Shown piece by piece: positions 32,511 to 41,749 of a stretch of 64,000 nucleotides of DNA. Made by a program: the position numbers and the translations under genes. The stretch is from assembly GCF_015234135.1 (NCBI RefSeq), contig NZ_JADGIK010000004.1, positions 186,001-250,000 of the forward strand, in the 5' to 3' direction. How positions within the stretch are numbered: position 1 is the first letter of the stretch; each line of letters starts with the position of its first letter. This stretch comes from Faecalibacter rhinopitheci. GTDB taxonomy: Bacteria; Bacteroidota; Bacteroidia; Flavobacteriales; Weeksellaceae. The notes under the pieces were generated by a model. It did no database searches. It worked only from the letters and a program-made list of their open reading frames with translations, and was not told the origin of the DNA.

Positions 32511-33236
32511 TTATTCTTTGGTGAAAATCTTAGTTTTCCAACTATTTTCACCATTCATATATTCAATAATTATTGTATTTTCTTTTACAAATCCTATAGT
32601 ATTGTAATTTTCTTTATCAAGAAAAATGCTCACATGGTAGGTGTTCTTTTGCGACGTGGGATAAAATTTTGCGATGATTTTTTTTGAGTCTTCATCAGTT
32701 ACTTCAAAAGTTGAATTGGATTTATAATTAATGGAATACAACTTGTTATCTGAAGATTTATAAAGATTCGAGTTAGAAATAACAGCTTTTGGATTGATAT
32801 TTTCTGTCAATTTATAAGTTGAATTCACTTTATAATTTGATATTTTATTCAATGCAAAATTTAAAGCTTCTTGATAACCGTTTTTAAAATCTTTAATTTT
32901 AGAACTTCCTTCAAATTCTCCTATTACATTAGCATTACAATCTGTAAAAATTACTTTCAATTTATTTTGAAAAGAACTTTGTACAGTTTTTATATCTGCA
33001 TTAGCAGCAAGGCATTTATCATTTTGTAATTGTAAGGGAGTATTTGAAGCTCCTTCAGCAACAATTTCAAAATCTTTTTTTCTTAAAGTTGATTTTAAAA
33101 TGAGATTTAATTGATAATCTTCCTTTACAAAATCACTAAAAAATTGTGGCACTATAATATACTTAAAGTCTGTAATGTTTTGTGCTTTACCATTTATAAA
33201 AAAAAAGAGTAAGCATGTAGATAGGAATAATTTCAT
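32511..33236 (-). CDS. Exported protein, paralogue of upstream neighbour
   Basis: A 241-residue protein with a signal peptide (MKLFLSTCLLFFFINGKAQ). It starts FKYIIVPQFFSDFVKEDYQLN and has a repeated core: KIKDFKNGYQEALNFALNKI, LKVIFTDCNANVIGEFEGSSK. These match the adjacent gene at 33248-34018, so the pair arose by duplication. The C-terminal lobe reads ISLDKENYNTIGFVKENTI-like beta strands. I do not recognise a family; it is probably periplasmic. The 11-base gap to its upstream neighbour indicates one transcript. Confidence 0.7.
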   Translation of the reverse strand: MKLFLSTCLLFFFINGKAQNITDFKYIIVPQFFSDFVKEDYQLNLILKSTLRKKDFEIVAEGASNTPLQLQNDKCLAANADIKTVQSSFQNKLKVIFTDCNANVIGEFEGSSKIKDFKNGYQEALNFALNKISNYKVNSTYKLTENINPKAVISNSNLYKSSDNKLYSINYKSNSTFEVTDEDSKKIIAKFYPTSQKNTYHVSIFLDKENYNTIGFVKENTIIIEYMNGENSWKTKIFTKE

Positions 33237-33247
33237 CTTGATATATA

Positions 33248-34018
33248 TTATTTTACTTTATTGAAAATGCGTTCTTTCCACTGCTTATTTTGGTCTAAAA
33301 ATTCAAAGCTTATAGCATCCTTAGTTGTATATCCTATAGAAGTATATTTTTCCCCATTGCTTGCAAAAATTGTAGCGTGGTAAATATTAGTTTTCACAGA
33401 AGGATTAAACTGAGCAATAATTGAAGTTCCCTGAATCAATAAAATATCTCCATTTGCTAATTTTGATAAAGTGATTTGTGCCGTTCCATCCGAATAAATT
33501 GTTTCATTCGATAAAACGTTCACTTTTGTGTTAACACTATTTTGTGTATTTATAGGTACTGTTTCTGTAGGTGTAGAACTTAGAATGGGATTTTCAATTT
33601 TAATTGGATTACTAAGTGGTAATGTTCTTATAGCAATTTCTATAGCTTCTTGGTAACCAGGTTCGTACTCTTTAATTTTAGAAAGTCCTTCTACTGATTC
33701 TACAATTTTATTCTTGCAAGAAGTAAATTCTACTTCCAATCTGTTGTTTGTAAAGCTTTTGACCTTTTTTACATTCGTAGTTAAAGCTAGACATGGATTT
33801 TGCTTAACCTCAGCTGGCCAAGCATCAGGATTATCAGAAATAATTTTGTAGTTTTTTTGCTTTAAATGAAAATTTAAATGATTTCTTAATTTATATTGAT
33901 TGTTCTCAAAATTCTCAAAATTTTTAGGAATTACAATATAAGCATAGTCGCTTACTTTATCTTGTGCATTAAGAGTAGAAAATGCAGTTATCAATAGAAC
34001 TGAAATAATATTTTTCAT
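33248..34018 (-). CDS. Exported protein, paralogue of downstream neighbour
   Basis: A 256-residue protein with a signal peptide (MKNIISVLLITAFSTLNAQ). The pattern SDYAYIVIPKNFENFENNQY, LRNHLNFHLKQKNYKIISD, LEVEFTSCKNKIVESVEGLS and KIKEYEPGYQEAIEIAIRTL parallels the downstream gene block by block. A variable Pro/Thr/Asn linker follows, then a C-terminal strand region (ILLIQGTSIIAQFNPSVK, IYHATIFASNGEKYTSIGY). Function is unknown. It is first in a two-gene unit, divergent from the SDR gene. Confidence 0.7.
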   Translation of the reverse strand: MKNIISVLLITAFSTLNAQDKVSDYAYIVIPKNFENFENNQYKLRNHLNFHLKQKNYKIISDNPDAWPAEVKQNPCLALTTNVKKVKSFTNNRLEVEFTSCKNKIVESVEGLSKIKEYEPGYQEAIEIAIRTLPLSNPIKIENPILSSTPTETVPINTQNSVNTKVNVLSNETIYSDGTAQITLSKLANGDILLIQGTSIIAQFNPSVKTNIYHATIFASNGEKYTSIGYTTKDAISFEFLDQNKQWKERIFNKVK

Positions 34019-34210
34019 ATTTATTTTATATTACTTAACAAATGTAAATGTTTTTAAAATACTTACTTAAATTAAAATTATTTTAATAGAATTGGAAGTG
34101 ATCAAAATTACAGCTATTTTAATTTAACTCATTAAAAATAAACGTGTAAAGGTGTTTTTTGAAACATTGGTGTCAATATAATTACTACATTTAATAAGAC
34201 TAAAAATTTT

Positions 34211-34966
34211 ATGAACATGGGTATATTAAACGAAAAAGTAGCAATAGTTACAGGAGCAGGTTCTGGGATTGGGAAAGCAATAGCAAAATTATATGCGAGA
34301 GAAGGAGCAAAGGTAATTATTTCAGATATCGATAGAAAAGGAGGAAATGACGCATTATTCGAAATACAAGAAATAGGAGGAGAAGCCTTTTTTGTAGAGG
34401 CAGATACATCAACACCAGAAGGAAATGAAGCTTTAGTTAATAAAGCGATTGAAATATATGGAAAATTAGACATTGCATGTAATAATGCTGGGATTGGTGG
34501 TGCCGCTGCGCTTACCGGAGATTACACGCTAGAAGATTGGAAGAAAGTAATTGATATTAATTTTAATGGAGTTTTCTATGGTTGTAAATATCAATTAAAA
34601 GCGATGGAAAATAATGGTGGAGGTGCTATTATTAATATGGCTTCTATTCATGGTTCTGTAGCTGCACCTTATAGTTCGGCGTATACATCATCTAAGCATG
34701 GTATTGTTGGTTTAACTAAAAATATAGGCGCAGAATATGGTCCTAAGAACATACGATGCAATGCTGTAGGTCCTGGTTACATCAAAACACCATTATTGGA
34801 TAGTTTATCTGATGAGCAATTAAATATTCTTACCTCAAAACATCCAATAGGTAGATTAGGTGAACCTGAAGAAGTTGCAGAATTAGTCTTATTCTTAAGT
34901 TCAGATAAGGCTTCTTTTATAACAGGAGGGTATTATTTAGTGGATGGTGGATACACAGCTATTTAG
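34211..34966 (+). CDS. Short-chain dehydrogenase/reductase
   Basis: The 251-residue classical SDR has the NAD(P)-binding motif TGAGSGIGKA (about 15-24), NNAGIGG (about 90), the catalytic Ser in NMASIHGSVAAP, and the Tyr-Lys pair in YSSAYTSSKHG. The C-terminal PGYIKTPLL and FLSSDKASFITGGYYLVDGG are standard. An acidic Asp after the second strand (ISDIDRK) suggests NAD(H) rather than NADP(H). The substrate is not predictable. It is preceded by a divergent leader and followed by the transaldolase gene after 85 bases. Confidence 0.92.
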   Translation: MNMGILNEKVAIVTGAGSGIGKAIAKLYAREGAKVIISDIDRKGGNDALFEIQEIGGEAFFVEADTSTPEGNEALVNKAIEIYGKLDIACNNAGIGGAAALTGDYTLEDWKKVIDINFNGVFYGCKYQLKAMENNGGGAIINMASIHGSVAAPYSSAYTSSKHGIVGLTKNIGAEYGPKNIRCNAVGPGYIKTPLLDSLSDEQLNILTSKHPIGRLGEPEEVAELVLFLSSDKASFITGGYYLVDGGYTAI

Positions 34967-35051
34967 AAATTTGTTGTGTAATATTTTATTAATTGAATAG
35001 AATATTTCTTTATTAATGTTTAGTTTTGCAATGAACGTAACACAAACAATA

Positions 35052-35708
35052 ATGAAATTTTTTATCGATACAGCTAATTTAGCTGAGATTAAAGAAGCCC
35101 AAGATTTAGGCGTATTAGATGGGGTAACTACAAACCCATCATTAATGGCTAAAGAAGGAATTTCTGGTTCTGAAAATGTATTAAACCATTATAAATCAAT
35201 TTGTGATTTAGTAGATGGAGATGTTTCAGCAGAAGTTATCGCAACGGATTATGAAGGAATGATCACTGAAGGTGAAGCTTTAGCAGCATTACACCCACAG
35301 ATCGTCGTTAAAATTCCTATGACTAAAGATGGTATTAAGGCATGTAAATATTTCTCAAATAAAGGAATTCGTACAAATGTTACATTAGTTTTTTCTGTAG
35401 GTCAAGCCTTATTAGCGGCAAAAGCTGGTGCAACGTATGTTTCTCCATTCCTAGGTCGTTTAGATGATATTTCTATGGATGGATTAAACTTAATTGAAGA
35501 AATTCGTGAAGTGTATGATAATTATTTATTTGAAACTCAAATTTTGGCTGCTTCAGTTCGTCATACAATGCATATTGTAAATTGTGCTAAAATTGGATCT
35601 GATGTAATGACAGGACCTTTATCTGCAATATTAGGATTATTAAAACATCCTTTAACTGACTCTGGATTAGCTCAATTCTTAGCAGATCACGCGAAAGCAA
35701 ATTCTTAA
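35052..35708 (+). CDS. Transaldolase / fructose-6-phosphate aldolase type
   Basis: A 218-residue short transaldolase of the FSA/TalC group that transfers or cleaves C3 units of sugar phosphates through a Schiff-base lysine. It starts [20 protein letters not shown] and continues with [33 protein letters not shown] (catalytic Lys near 83), [18 protein letters not shown] and [13 protein letters not shown] placed the start at 35052 because the family begins MKFFIDTA; two in-frame ATGs lie upstream. Sequence alone does not separate transaldolase from fructose-6-phosphate aldolase activity. A strong terminator follows. Confidence 0.9.
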   Translation: MKFFIDTANLAEIKEAQDLGVLDGVTTNPSLMAKEGISGSENVLNHYKSICDLVDGDVSAEVIATDYEGMITEGEALAALHPQIVVKIPMTKDGIKACKYFSNKGIRTNVTLVFSVGQALLAAKAGATYVSPFLGRLDDISMDGLNLIEEIREVYDNYLFETQILAASVRHTMHIVNCAKIGSDVMTGPLSAILGLLKHPLTDSGLAQFLADHAKANS

Positions 35709-35732
35709 TAAGAAAACTTAAAATTTACATAT

Positions 35733-35763
35733 AAAAAAAGCCACTCTTTGAGTGGCTTTTTTT
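35733..35763. terminator. Bidirectional terminator between transaldolase and nuclease genes
   Basis: GCCACTC (35740-35746) and GAGTGGC (35750-35756) pair around a TTT loop. The stem is extended by A and T runs on both flanks and serves two convergent genes. Confidence 0.85.
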
Positions 35764-35779
35764 ATATGTAGTGTATGTA

Positions 35780-36820
35780 TTATTTAATTAAAACTTTTTG
35801 AGTTAAATTAACTTTATCTCCAGAAATTTTAAGAACATAAACACCTTTTTCAAAGTTTCTTAATTCAATAGTCTTAAGACCTTTTGTATTTTTATATGTG
35901 TTTATTAATTGACCATTCGTATTAAATACTTCAATCATTTTCACAGCTGTATTTCCTGTCGCAACAAGAATACTATTTTCCTTAGTATATGATTTAATAT
36001 TATTTTGGTTGATATCTGATGTATTTAATAAACCAGGCCATTTATTCTCAGCTTCTGGACCTCCCCAGATTAATGTAGCTAAGTATGGATTATCGATAAA
36101 AGGATTTCTATTACCTTGTGCATACGCATTATTTCGGTCACCTAAATATTCATTTCGTTGAATTTCAAACTGAGATACAGGATCTTCAGCATTCCATTTT
36201 AAGAATAGATCAATCATACCATCTGGTGTTTGTGAAGTACTTCCAAAACCTACATTTGCAGGTAAACAAGTCGTGTCATATCGTAGGTACATGTACATCA
36301 TCATACGAGCAACATCACCTTTCCATTCATCACCTGGGTACCATCCACTTCCTATTTTTCTAGAATTTCCACTTCCGTCAATAAATTTTAAATTACCTCT
36401 GTCACTGTTTCTTTTCACATCAGAAGCACGTAAATGATGAGCATCTGCTCCAGGTCCTGATGTTCCTAGGTTTGGAGTTCCTAAAGATTTTGCAAAAGTA
36501 TGTTCACGATTCCATTGTCCTGAATTACCACCATTATTATTTACTTTATTATAATATGCATCATTACCTGTAGATGTTTTGTTGTATCCATAGATTTGTA
36601 CTACTCTCGTAGGATCCGTAGGATCAATGTCGGTTTTCTTTAATGCATCCCATACATTACTATAAGAAAGTTTCTTAGTATGAGTAGATATAATTAAATC
36701 TGATAATTCAGATTTTAATGCAATACCGCGTAAGTTAAAATTAATACCATTGTAGTAGGTTTGTTGTGCATAAGTACAAATACCAACTAGTACAAATAAA
36801 ATTGTAGAGAGTTTTTTCAT
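35780..36820 (-). CDS. Exported endonuclease I with type IX secretion tail
   Basis: A 346-residue nuclease with a signal peptide (MKKLSTILFVLVGICTYAQ). The His-Asn endonuclease I core is visible in QWNREHTFAKSLG and GADAHHLRASDVKRNSDRGN, followed by NRNPFIDNPYLATLIWG. These are the EndA/NucM residues. The C-terminal 75 residues form a Por-type sorting domain (MIEVFNTNGQLINTYKNTKG, FEKGVYVLKISGDKVNLTQK). The protein should be exported across the outer membrane by the type IX system to degrade extracellular DNA. The start at 36820 (ATG) is preferred over a TTG two codons upstream. Confidence 0.92.
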   Translation of the reverse strand: MKKLSTILFVLVGICTYAQQTYYNGINFNLRGIALKSELSDLIISTHTKKLSYSNVWDALKKTDIDPTDPTRVVQIYGYNKTSTGNDAYYNKVNNNGGNSGQWNREHTFAKSLGTPNLGTSGPGADAHHLRASDVKRNSDRGNLKFIDGSGNSRKIGSGWYPGDEWKGDVARMMMYMYLRYDTTCLPANVGFGSTSQTPDGMIDLFLKWNAEDPVSQFEIQRNEYLGDRNNAYAQGNRNPFIDNPYLATLIWGGPEAENKWPGLLNTSDINQNNIKSYTKENSILVATGNTAVKMIEVFNTNGQLINTYKNTKGLKTIELRNFEKGVYVLKISGDKVNLTQKVLIK

Positions 36821-37079
36821 TATCAAATAATTGTGTTTATAGTTTCTAAAGTTTGGATGGCAAATCTAATCAATTATTCGAATTATACGTAAATAAATAT
36901 AAAAATTTCCAAAGTTTAATATTTTGATAATATTGAGGCGTATTTATTGGTTATGAATTGAAAAGTAGTTAAAAAATAATGTATTTTATAAAGGATTTGT
37001 TAATGTAATGGTGTGATTTTACAATATATACAATTAATGTAAATATTTATTGTATATTTGTTAAAATTACAATTAAGAT

Positions 37080-37193
37080 ATGATTAGAACATTTTTATTA
37101 ATTTCAGTTATTATGATTATTCCATTACTTTTCTTATTAATGTTATTTACATCTACATTCTTCAAGAATTACAATAAAATTAATCATGATTAA
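37080..37193 (+). CDS. Small single-pass membrane peptide (37 residues)
   Basis: A short frame encoding MIRTFLLISVIMIIPLLFLL, then a second hydrophobic stretch and FFKNYNKINHD. It is almost entirely one transmembrane helix with a short polar C-terminus. A TATATTTG -7-like box lies 20 bases upstream, and a strong terminator overlaps the stop codon. Both support expression as a unit. I do not recognise it; a leaderless small protein is the best reading. Confidence 0.5.
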   Translation: MIRTFLLISVIMIIPLLFLLMLFTSTFFKNYNKINHD

Positions 37194-37226
37194 AAAAGCC
37201 ATTACATTTAAGTAATGGCTTTTTTA
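37192..37226 (+). terminator. Terminator of small membrane peptide gene
   Basis: GCCATTAC (37198-37205) and GTAATGGC (37212-37219) pair around a 6-base loop. An A run precedes and a T run follows. It starts at the stop codon. Confidence 0.8.
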
Positions 37227-37317
37227 TTGAATTAAACTATTTTAAATATACGTAACTTATATATAATGATTAAGTCCACGTTGTACTATCTATTGGTTGA
37301 TTTTACTTTTCTATATA

Positions 37318-39465
37318 CTATATTTTGTATACTTCTTTCACATTAATTTGAGTAGTAAAATTACCATAGTTAACAAATACAATATCTTTTTTTATTTTAT
37401 CAATCGTTCCAACGGAAGTAGAACCATGTATTTTTATTCTATCACCAACCTTTAAGGCATCAATTTTTTTCTTTGTTTCAGCTTTTTCCTTTTGGACTAA
37501 AACATCTTTTTGTTTAGAAATTTCAACTGAATTCTCTTTTAATTCGCGTTTTACTTCCTTTTCTACAATCTTCTCTATTTTTTTTAATTGTTGAACTTCC
37601 TTTGTTTTCTTGGAATTTTCCATCTCAACAATTTTCAGGAAATTTGTAATTAATTGTTTTTTATTTTTAGACTTTAAGTAAGAATCTGACATGTCAACAA
37701 TTCGCTTTCCAAGCATCATGGTTTTTTGTTCACGATCATATAGTTGTTGAAAATCATAAAGTTTCTGTTGTATTTTCTCCTTTGTGATTTCTAATTCATC
37801 ATTACTTGCAATACTCGTTTCGCGTAATTCTTCAACTTGGTTTTTCGTTTTTTGGATCTCGAATTTTTCTTGTTGAAGTTTTAATATTGTTTTATCCAAA
37901 CTAACCTTATCACTCTCAACTTTTTTCTTAGCGCGGTTAATAAGTCTAAAAGGTATTTTATTTTTTTCTGCTACTTCAAAAGTAAATGAGCTTCCGGCTT
38001 GGCCTATTTCTAGACGGTATAGGGGTTCTAAGGATTTTTTGTCAAAAAGCATACAAGCATTAATAGCTTCATCTAAACTTTCAGCACTTAATTTTATATT
38101 TGTATAATGGGTTGTGAAAATTCCAAAAGACATACGTTCATAAAATTCCTCAAAAAATACCTCTGCTAACGCGCCTCCTAGTTCTGGATCAGATCCAGTT
38201 CCAAATTCATCTACCAATAACAAGGTGTTTTCATCTGCATGTTTTAAGAAATAAGACATTTGTTTAAGCCTATAACTATATGTCGATAAATGATTTTCGA
38301 TAGACTGATTGTCTCCAATATCAGTAAAGATTTGTGTAAAAAAACCGAATTCACTACTTGGATGTACAGGAACCAATACGCCTGACTGAATCATAATTTG
38401 TAATAGACCAATTGTCTTTAAAGTAATGGATTTTCCTCCTGCATTTGGTCCTGAGATGATAATAATTCTACATTTACGATCAAGATGTAAACTTTGTGGA
38501 ATTGTACGCTCACCATTTCTTTTGTTATTCAAATATAAAAGTGGGTGATAAGCATCAATTAGATTAATAGCAGTTTCGTCCTTTAATTGCGGTAAAATCC
38601 CATTAATTGATTGTGCATATTTTGCTTTAGCTTGGGTAAAATCAATATATTCTAAAAAGGATTGATACTCTTCTAAATTAGGGCGATATATGGCTATTTT
38701 AGCGGTTAAATCCAATAAAATCTGAATGATTACATGTTTTTCTTCTTCCTTTAATTCTTCAAATTCACGGCGTGGACCTTGAACACTTTCAGGTTCTATA
38801 AAAGTAATTGATCCAGTTTTAGAAGTTCCTAAAAATTGTCCTTTAACACGTTTACGTTGAAAAGATTTAACAGCCAATACACGACGATTTCCAATTACAG
38901 ATTCTCTAATATCATCTAAATAATCTGCATGGTATACCATAGACTTATTAAATAACTCTGTAATACGAGAATTTAAATGACGAATACGGTCGCGTATAAT
39001 TTTTAATGCTGGGCTTGCATCATCTTTTACTTCACCAAATTTATTAAATACCCCATCAATTGTTTTTACAATATCTTTTTCATATTTTATCTCAGCAGCA
39101 TTTTCAAAAAGAGTTGGTGTATATTCTTGAAAAGCAGTTAGATATTTTAAAATTTCTTTGACTTGTAAAGTATTAGATTTGATTTTAAAAAATTCTTCAG
39201 CAGGAAGATAATAATTCTCAATTTCTAAATGCTTTAAATATTCGTCTAAAATAAAATATTCCGCAAAGGGAACGATATTTCCGCTTTCAAAGGCATTTAG
39301 ATATTCGTATGTGGTATGTAAATCTTGTTTTAGATTCTGATGATCTGAATAAGGTTTTAAATTTTCAATTTGTTCAACAACTTTATCAGTGTAAGCAAAT
39401 GCTGCAATTTCTTGTTGCACAGCATTAAATTCTAAATCTTTAAGGGTCTGATTTGATATTTGCAT
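37318..39465 (-). CDS. MutS2-family ATPase without Smr domain
   Basis: A 715-residue MutS-like ABC ATPase. Walker A is SGPNAGGKSITLKTIGLL, then LLVDEFGTGSDPELGGALAE (Walker B and signature) and IFTTHYTNIKLSA. The N-terminal core (about 1-300) and a long Lys/Glu-rich coiled-coil (about 500-670) are typical of MutS2. The protein ends at about 670-715 with a KOW-like segment (VGDRIKIHGSTSVGTIDKIK...FVNYGN) and lacks the C-terminal Smr nuclease domain of Bacillus and Thermus MutS2. Its role may be ribosome rescue or recombination control, but this short type is little studied. It is monocistronic. Confidence 0.88.
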   Translation of the reverse strand: MQISNQTLKDLEFNAVQQEIAAFAYTDKVVEQIENLKPYSDHQNLKQDLHTTYEYLNAFESGNIVPFAEYFILDEYLKHLEIENYYLPAEEFFKIKSNTLQVKEILKYLTAFQEYTPTLFENAAEIKYEKDIVKTIDGVFNKFGEVKDDASPALKIIRDRIRHLNSRITELFNKSMVYHADYLDDIRESVIGNRRVLAVKSFQRKRVKGQFLGTSKTGSITFIEPESVQGPRREFEELKEEEKHVIIQILLDLTAKIAIYRPNLEEYQSFLEYIDFTQAKAKYAQSINGILPQLKDETAINLIDAYHPLLYLNNKRNGERTIPQSLHLDRKCRIIIISGPNAGGKSITLKTIGLLQIMIQSGVLVPVHPSSEFGFFTQIFTDIGDNQSIENHLSTYSYRLKQMSYFLKHADENTLLLVDEFGTGSDPELGGALAEVFFEEFYERMSFGIFTTHYTNIKLSAESLDEAINACMLFDKKSLEPLYRLEIGQAGSSFTFEVAEKNKIPFRLINRAKKKVESDKVSLDKTILKLQQEKFEIQKTKNQVEELRETSIASNDELEITKEKIQQKLYDFQQLYDREQKTMMLGKRIVDMSDSYLKSKNKKQLITNFLKIVEMENSKKTKEVQQLKKIEKIVEKEVKRELKENSVEISKQKDVLVQKEKAETKKKIDALKVGDRIKIHGSTSVGTIDKIKKDIVFVNYGNFTTQINVKEVYKI

Positions 39466-39944
39466 TTAGCTTTGTTGTAAATGTCTTTTAAATAACTAAT
39501 GGAAAAATAATACGTTACATGCTGTATAATTAATATAAAATTATAATTATTGGAATTTATCTAATCAACATGTAATTACTTGTAATGATGAGGTAAAGAT
39601 ACTCAAAAACTTGGACATATAAATAGCATACAAATTTCATGGTTTGTAATTCTATTCGTTACGAGTTATGTTTGCTTTTTCCTTTAAATAGGGTTGACAT
39701 TTATAAACTACTAATGCAATACAAACAAACATTGCTAATATAAATATTATACTCTGAAATTTTACTTTACGCTTATCTCTGCTCATATTTATTCAATTTG
39801 TTTTCTATAAAATTTAGGTAATAATAAAATTAAAAATAAAAGATAACTTATTTAATCCTAAATATTCACTATTTAGTTAATTAATTAAATTATATTCAAT
39901 TGGCATAGTTTTACGTATGAGATAGTTAACCAAACTATATTACG
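39466..39944. other. Intergenic region with one small minus-strand gene
   Basis: This 479-base stretch is AT-rich. It holds the 44-residue minus-strand frame listed next. The remainder, including about 160 bases before the next plus-strand gene, has no recognisable motif. Confidence 0.4.
39652..39786 (-). CDS. Small membrane protein (44 residues)
   Basis: A short frame: MSRDKRKVKFQ, a single hydrophobic helix IIFILAMFVCIALVVYKC, then a charged tail ending NITRNE. The positive-inside N-terminus indicates a small inner-membrane protein. There is no homology I can name, and the context (between mutS2 and ung) does not suggest a role. Confidence 0.5.
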   Translation of the reverse strand: MSRDKRKVKFQSIIFILAMFVCIALVVYKCQPYLKEKANITRNE

Positions 39945-40169
39945 ATGATACTACAACTAAATCCTACTATATTAGTAGAAACACCATTAGGTAGAGGACA
40001 TTGCATTTTTATTATTGATTATGGAATGCACCAAAATAGTTGCTGGGTAGTAACTTTAGAAAAGGATGGCATCGTTAAACATTTTGATAGTAATGATGTT
40101 ATTGTATGTACGAATTTTACTTATCATATTAACATGGATAAGAATTGTTTCGAAAAAAAAAGAGAATAA
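39945..40169 (+). CDS. Small conserved-looking protein of unknown function
   Basis: A 74-residue protein, MILQLNPTILVETPLGRGHC, continuing FIIDYGMHQNSCWVVTLEKDG and ending in a charged tail. The pattern LNPxIxVxTPLGxG-x-IDYG resembles small uncharacterised bacterial proteins that also occur in phages. I cannot name a function. It is followed by a 160-base gap before ung. Confidence 0.55.
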   Translation: MILQLNPTILVETPLGRGHCIFIIDYGMHQNSCWVVTLEKDGIVKHFDSNDVIVCTNFTYHINMDKNCFEKKRE

Positions 40170-40329
40170 ACAATAAATAGTTATTTTAGAAATATAATAT
40201 TCTCATTTAATCTATTAATAAGTAAGATTCATCTAGCATAAATCTCATAAAAAAAATCTTTTTAAGAAATCTTTCATGCTACAACTTGGTATTATTTTTC
40301 TTAAATTTATACTTTTAATATTATAGAAA

Positions 40330-40992
40330 ATGGAGGTGAATATAGAAGAAGGTTGGAAAAAAGTATTGAGTTCAGAATTTGAAAAAGACTATTTCAAAGA
40401 TTTAGTATCTTTTGTAAAAGTTGCCTATAAAACTAAAACCATTTACCCACCAGCTAATAAAATTTTTGCGGCTTTTGATACAACTCCATTTGATAAAGTT
40501 AAGGTGGTTATTATTGGGCAAGATCCATATCATGGTCCTGGTCAGGCTAACGGGCTTAGTTTTTCTGTAAATGATGGTGTAAAATTCCCTCCTAGTTTAC
40601 AAAATATATATAAAGAGCTAGCTGATGATTTAGGAAATCCTATTCCCACAACCGGAGATTTAAGCTATTGGGCAAAACAAGGGGTTTTAATGTTAAATGC
40701 TACACTAACAGTGGAGGCGGCTTCTGCTGGATCACATCAAAAGAAGGGGTGGGAACAATTTACAGATGAGGTTATAAATCAATTAAACGTTAAAAAAGAA
40801 AATTTAGTTTTTATATTATGGGGAAGCTATGCACAAAAGAAAGGACTCAAGATAGATCGTAACAAACATTATGTTATAGAGAGTGCTCATCCTTCACCTT
40901 TATCTGTATATCGTGGTTTTTGGGGTAGTAAACCATTTTCTAAAACAAATGATTATTTAAAAAGTATAAACAGTACATCTATTAATTGGTAA
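40330..40992 (+). CDS. ung: Uracil-DNA glycosylase
   Basis: Removes uracil from DNA as the first step of base excision repair. The 220 residues carry every family motif: GQDPYHGPGQANGLSFSV (catalytic Asp near 66), GVLMLNATLTVE, LVFILWGSYAQKKG and the His loop ESAHPSPLSVYRGFWGSKPF. Length and start are normal. It is preceded by an A-rich leader and lies 83 bases upstream of the MarR-type regulator. Confidence 0.97.
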   Translation: MEVNIEEGWKKVLSSEFEKDYFKDLVSFVKVAYKTKTIYPPANKIFAAFDTTPFDKVKVVIIGQDPYHGPGQANGLSFSVNDGVKFPPSLQNIYKELADDLGNPIPTTGDLSYWAKQGVLMLNATLTVEAASAGSHQKKGWEQFTDEVINQLNVKKENLVFILWGSYAQKKGLKIDRNKHYVIESAHPSPLSVYRGFWGSKPFSKTNDYLKSINSTSINW

Positions 40993-41075
40993 AGATGTAC
41001 TGTTTTAAAGCATTTATTAATTTATATTTGCATCAATATAACCCTATAATTAATTGAAGAAAGTTTTAAGTATTT

Positions 41076-41738
41076 ATGAAATACAAATTACTAAAAGATA
41101 TTTTAATCAATTTAGAGGAATTTGAAGAGTTTTGTGATGAAAATGATGAGCAAATTAGAGATTTTGATGCTTATAAATCATGGCTTATCAATGACCAATC
41201 ACATAGAGATTTAACGTGGGAAGGTAAGGATAAAGGTAGATCCTTAAATAGTATAATTAATACTTTAATTGTACATTTAAATAGATATGCAAAATCCTAC
41301 TCAAAATCTGTTATTTATAATACGAAATTTGTATCACAAGAAGATTTTATTTATTTAATAAATCTCCGTGCACTTGGTCCTATGACTAAAATTGAATTGA
41401 TTAAAAAAAATATTCATGAAAAATCTCCAGGTATGCAAATAATTAATCGATTGATTGCAAACAAGTGGATTATTCAGGTGGATGATGTAATTGATAGGAG
41501 GAGTAAACTAATTTCTATTACTGAAGAAGGTGAGAAAATGCTTGATGAAAATATGGATAAAATTAGAAATGCAACTAATATTGTAACAGGTAATTTATCT
41601 GATGAAGAAAAACTTAAGTTAATTTCATTGTTGCAAAAGTTAGAAAATTATCATTATCCAATATATAACGAGAATAAGAAACCAGAGGAATTACTAGAAT
41701 ACGTTAAAAATATCAATACAAAAAGGGACGCTAATTAG
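41076..41738 (+). CDS. MarR-family transcriptional regulator
   Basis: A 220-residue winged-helix regulator, longer than the usual 140-160 residues because of an N-terminal helical segment (about 1-65, DILINLEEFEEFCDENDE, YKSWLINDQSHRDLTWEG). The MarR core is visible at about 90-180: FIYLINLRALGPMTKIELIKK, MQIINRLIANKWIIQVDDVI and DRRSKLISITEEGEKMLD (wing and following helix). The ligand is unknown. The stop lies in the stem of a terminator. No target gene is obvious. Confidence 0.85.
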   Translation: MKYKLLKDILINLEEFEEFCDENDEQIRDFDAYKSWLINDQSHRDLTWEGKDKGRSLNSIINTLIVHLNRYAKSYSKSVIYNTKFVSQEDFIYLINLRALGPMTKIELIKKNIHEKSPGMQIINRLIANKWIIQVDDVIDRRSKLISITEEGEKMLDENMDKIRNATNIVTGNLSDEEKLKLISLLQKLENYHYPIYNENKKPEELLEYVKNINTKRDAN

Positions 41739-41749
41739 GTCCCTTTTTA
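41721..41749 (+). terminator. Terminator overlapping end of marR-like gene
   Basis: AAAAGGGAC (41721-41729) pairs with GTCCCTTTT (41739-41747) around a 9-base loop that contains the stop codon. A T run follows. Confidence 0.8.
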
